This document shows positions 38,828 to 40,022 of a stretch of 40,022 nt of DNA, piece after piece; positions within the stretch are counted from its first letter, which is position 1, and each line of letters begins with the position of its first letter. Source of the stretch: Candidatus Woesearchaeota archaeon. GTDB lineage: Archaea; Nanobdellota; Nanobdellia; Woesearchaeales; SKGA01. The notes under the pieces were generated by a model, which saw only the letters and a list, made by a program, of their open reading frames with translations, was not told where the DNA came from and searched no databases. The stretch is taken from contig SKGA01000007.1 in NCBI GenBank assembly GCA_007117735.1, forward strand, positions 1 through 40,022, written 5' to 3'. A program made the position numbers and the translations under genes.

Positions 38828-39922
38828 ATGAAATATATTATTGGAATTATTATGCTTCTCTCACTGCTCATAGCAGGGTGTAGTACAGAATCAACAGAGT
38901 TCGAAGTAGGAGTAACGTTTTATCCTTACTTTGACATTACTCGTGCAATTGTAGGAGACACAGGAAATGTTATGAGCATTGTTCCGCCAACAACAGAACC
39001 ACACAGTTTTAGTCCCTCACCACGAGATATTGCAAGACTACAACAATTAGATGTGTATGTAAAAACAGGCGTAGAATTTGAAGCGTTTGAAAATACACTT
39101 ATTCAAGCATTACCAAGTAATGTAGTTCTTATTGATGCAAGTCACGGAATTGATCTTATCACTGGATACGTGCACGATCATGATCATGGACACGACCACG
39201 GACATAGTCAAGAGCATAGTGAACACGCTCATGAAGAAGAACATCATCACGAAGATGAACACGAACACAGTGAACACGCTCATGAAAACGAACACCATGA
39301 AGAACATCACGAACACAACCACGAGTATAGCGAACACGCTCATGAAGAAGAACATCATCACGAAGATGAACACCATGAAGAACATCACGAACATAGTCAT
39401 GATATGACAGGTGTAGACCCTCACGTTTGGCTAAGCCCTCGAAATGCAATTCAAATTGCTGAAAATATCAAAGACGGATTAGTAAGCGCACGAGAAGAAT
39501 ATGCAACAATCTTTGAAGAAAATGCGGCAGCATTCATCCAAGAACTCACACTTCTTGACCAAGAAATGCAAACAGCACTTGCAAGTTGTGAACAAAACAC
39601 TATTTTAGTAACACACAACGCATACCAATACCTTGCACGAGACTACGGTTTTAATACGATCAGTATTTCAGGACTATCGCCTGAATCAGAACCAACACCT
39701 CAGCAATTAGTAGAACTTGTTAATAAAGCAGAAGAATATAATATTCAATACGTCTTCTTTGAAGAATTAGTAAGTCCACGAGTTGCACAAGCAATCGCGC
39801 AAGAAATAGGTGCAGAAACATTGACTATCAATCCAGTAGCTGGTTCTCAGGCAGACGAAGGTTATCTTGCAATTATGAGAGATAATCTTAATAAACTAGT
39901 ACAAGCTCTTGCATGTCAATGA
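38828..39922 (+). CDS. znuA: Zinc ABC transporter substrate-binding lipoprotein ZnuA with expanded His-rich loop
   Basis: Lipobox LIAGC; TFYPYFDITRAIVGD; TEPHSFSPSPRDIARL; long HDHGHDHGH...; GVDPHVWLSPRNA. Confidence 0.95.
   Translation: MKYIIGIIMLLSLLIAGCSTESTEFEVGVTFYPYFDITRAIVGDTGNVMSIVPPTTEPHSFSPSPRDIARLQQLDVYVKTGVEFEAFENTLIQALPSNVVLIDASHGIDLITGYVHDHDHGHDHGHSQEHSEHAHEEEHHHEDEHEHSEHAHENEHHEEHHEHNHEYSEHAHEEEHHHEDEHHEEHHEHSHDMTGVDPHVWLSPRNAIQIAENIKDGLVSAREEYATIFEENAAAFIQELTLLDQEMQTALASCEQNTILVTHNAYQYLARDYGFNTISISGLSPESEPTPQQLVELVNKAEEYNIQYVFFEELVSPRVAQAIAQEIGAETLTINPVAGSQADEGYLAIMRDNLNKLVQALACQ
39221..39393 (+). repeat. Intragenic direct repeats encoding the His/Glu-rich loop of ZnuA
   Basis: Exact 42-nt repeat at 39221-39262 and 39332-39373 (period 111); a second shared block at 39290 and 39368. 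Confidence 0.85.
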
Positions 39923-40022
39923 TAGAAGCGAAACATTTATTTTTTTCTTACAGTCAAGAGCGAAAGCTCTTGTCTAATATTTCTTTTACCCTACAACCAG
40001 GAGAATTTGCAGCACTTCTTGG
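39919..40022 (+). CDS. znuC: Zinc ABC transporter ATPase ZnuC (5' part only)
   Basis: MIEAKHLFFSYSQERKLLSNISFTLQPGEFAALLG to the window edge; ATGA overlap with znuA. Confidence 0.85.
   Translation, partial: MIEAKHLFFSYSQERKLLSNISFTLQPGEFAALL

Noticed and set aside
39110-39449. Met/Phe/Val-rich and His/Arg-rich ORFs antisense to znuA
   Set aside because: Produced by the His/Glu codon repeats of ZnuA read in other frames.
1-40022. tRNA, rRNA, transposase or prophage genes
   Set aside because: No recognisable tRNA T-loop/acceptor patterns, rRNA segments, transposases, integrases or phage structural genes seen by eye; a tRNAscan/Rfam run would be needed to exclude small RNAs.

Overview
AT-rich, gene-dense window that reads as archaeal, probably DPANN/Woesearchaeota-like (inference). 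The evidence is short intergenic regions, TTTATAAA-type TATA boxes about 25-35 nt upstream of near-leaderless ATGs, an archaeal-type cytidylate kinase, and interspersed bacterial-type genes (thrS, uvrB, uvrC). Recognisable content, left to right: a truncated secreted MopE-like Asp/Cys-rich protein; a SET-domain methyltransferase; a GH3-family enzyme; a RelA/SpoT-domain protein; a complete SUF Fe-S operon (Cys-rich HTH regulator, sufB-sufD-sufS-sufC-DUF59); a membrane-anchored wHTH coupled to a beta-propeller lipoprotein; a HerA-like ATPase with a cytidylate kinase; a RelE-type toxin-antitoxin pair; thrS; an AGCS symporter; uvrB; a Kef-type antiporter; an ABC exporter; a DEAD-box helicase; uvrC and a Fur-family regulator. 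The strongest novelty candidate is at 32.0-40.0 kb. There a Fur/Zur-like regulator sits divergent from a tightly overlapping operon: small protein, COG0523 GTPase, MinD/CooC-like ATPase, divergent second G3E-like GTPase, fold-III PLP decarboxylase, and a cysteine-synthase-like/rhodanese fusion. This is followed by znuA and znuC. Three 15-bp Fur-type boxes (TGAGAnTnAnnCTCA) tie the locus together. I propose a zinc-starvation regulon encoding metal-delivery NTPases and possibly a small-molecule metal ligand (metallophore-like) pathway.
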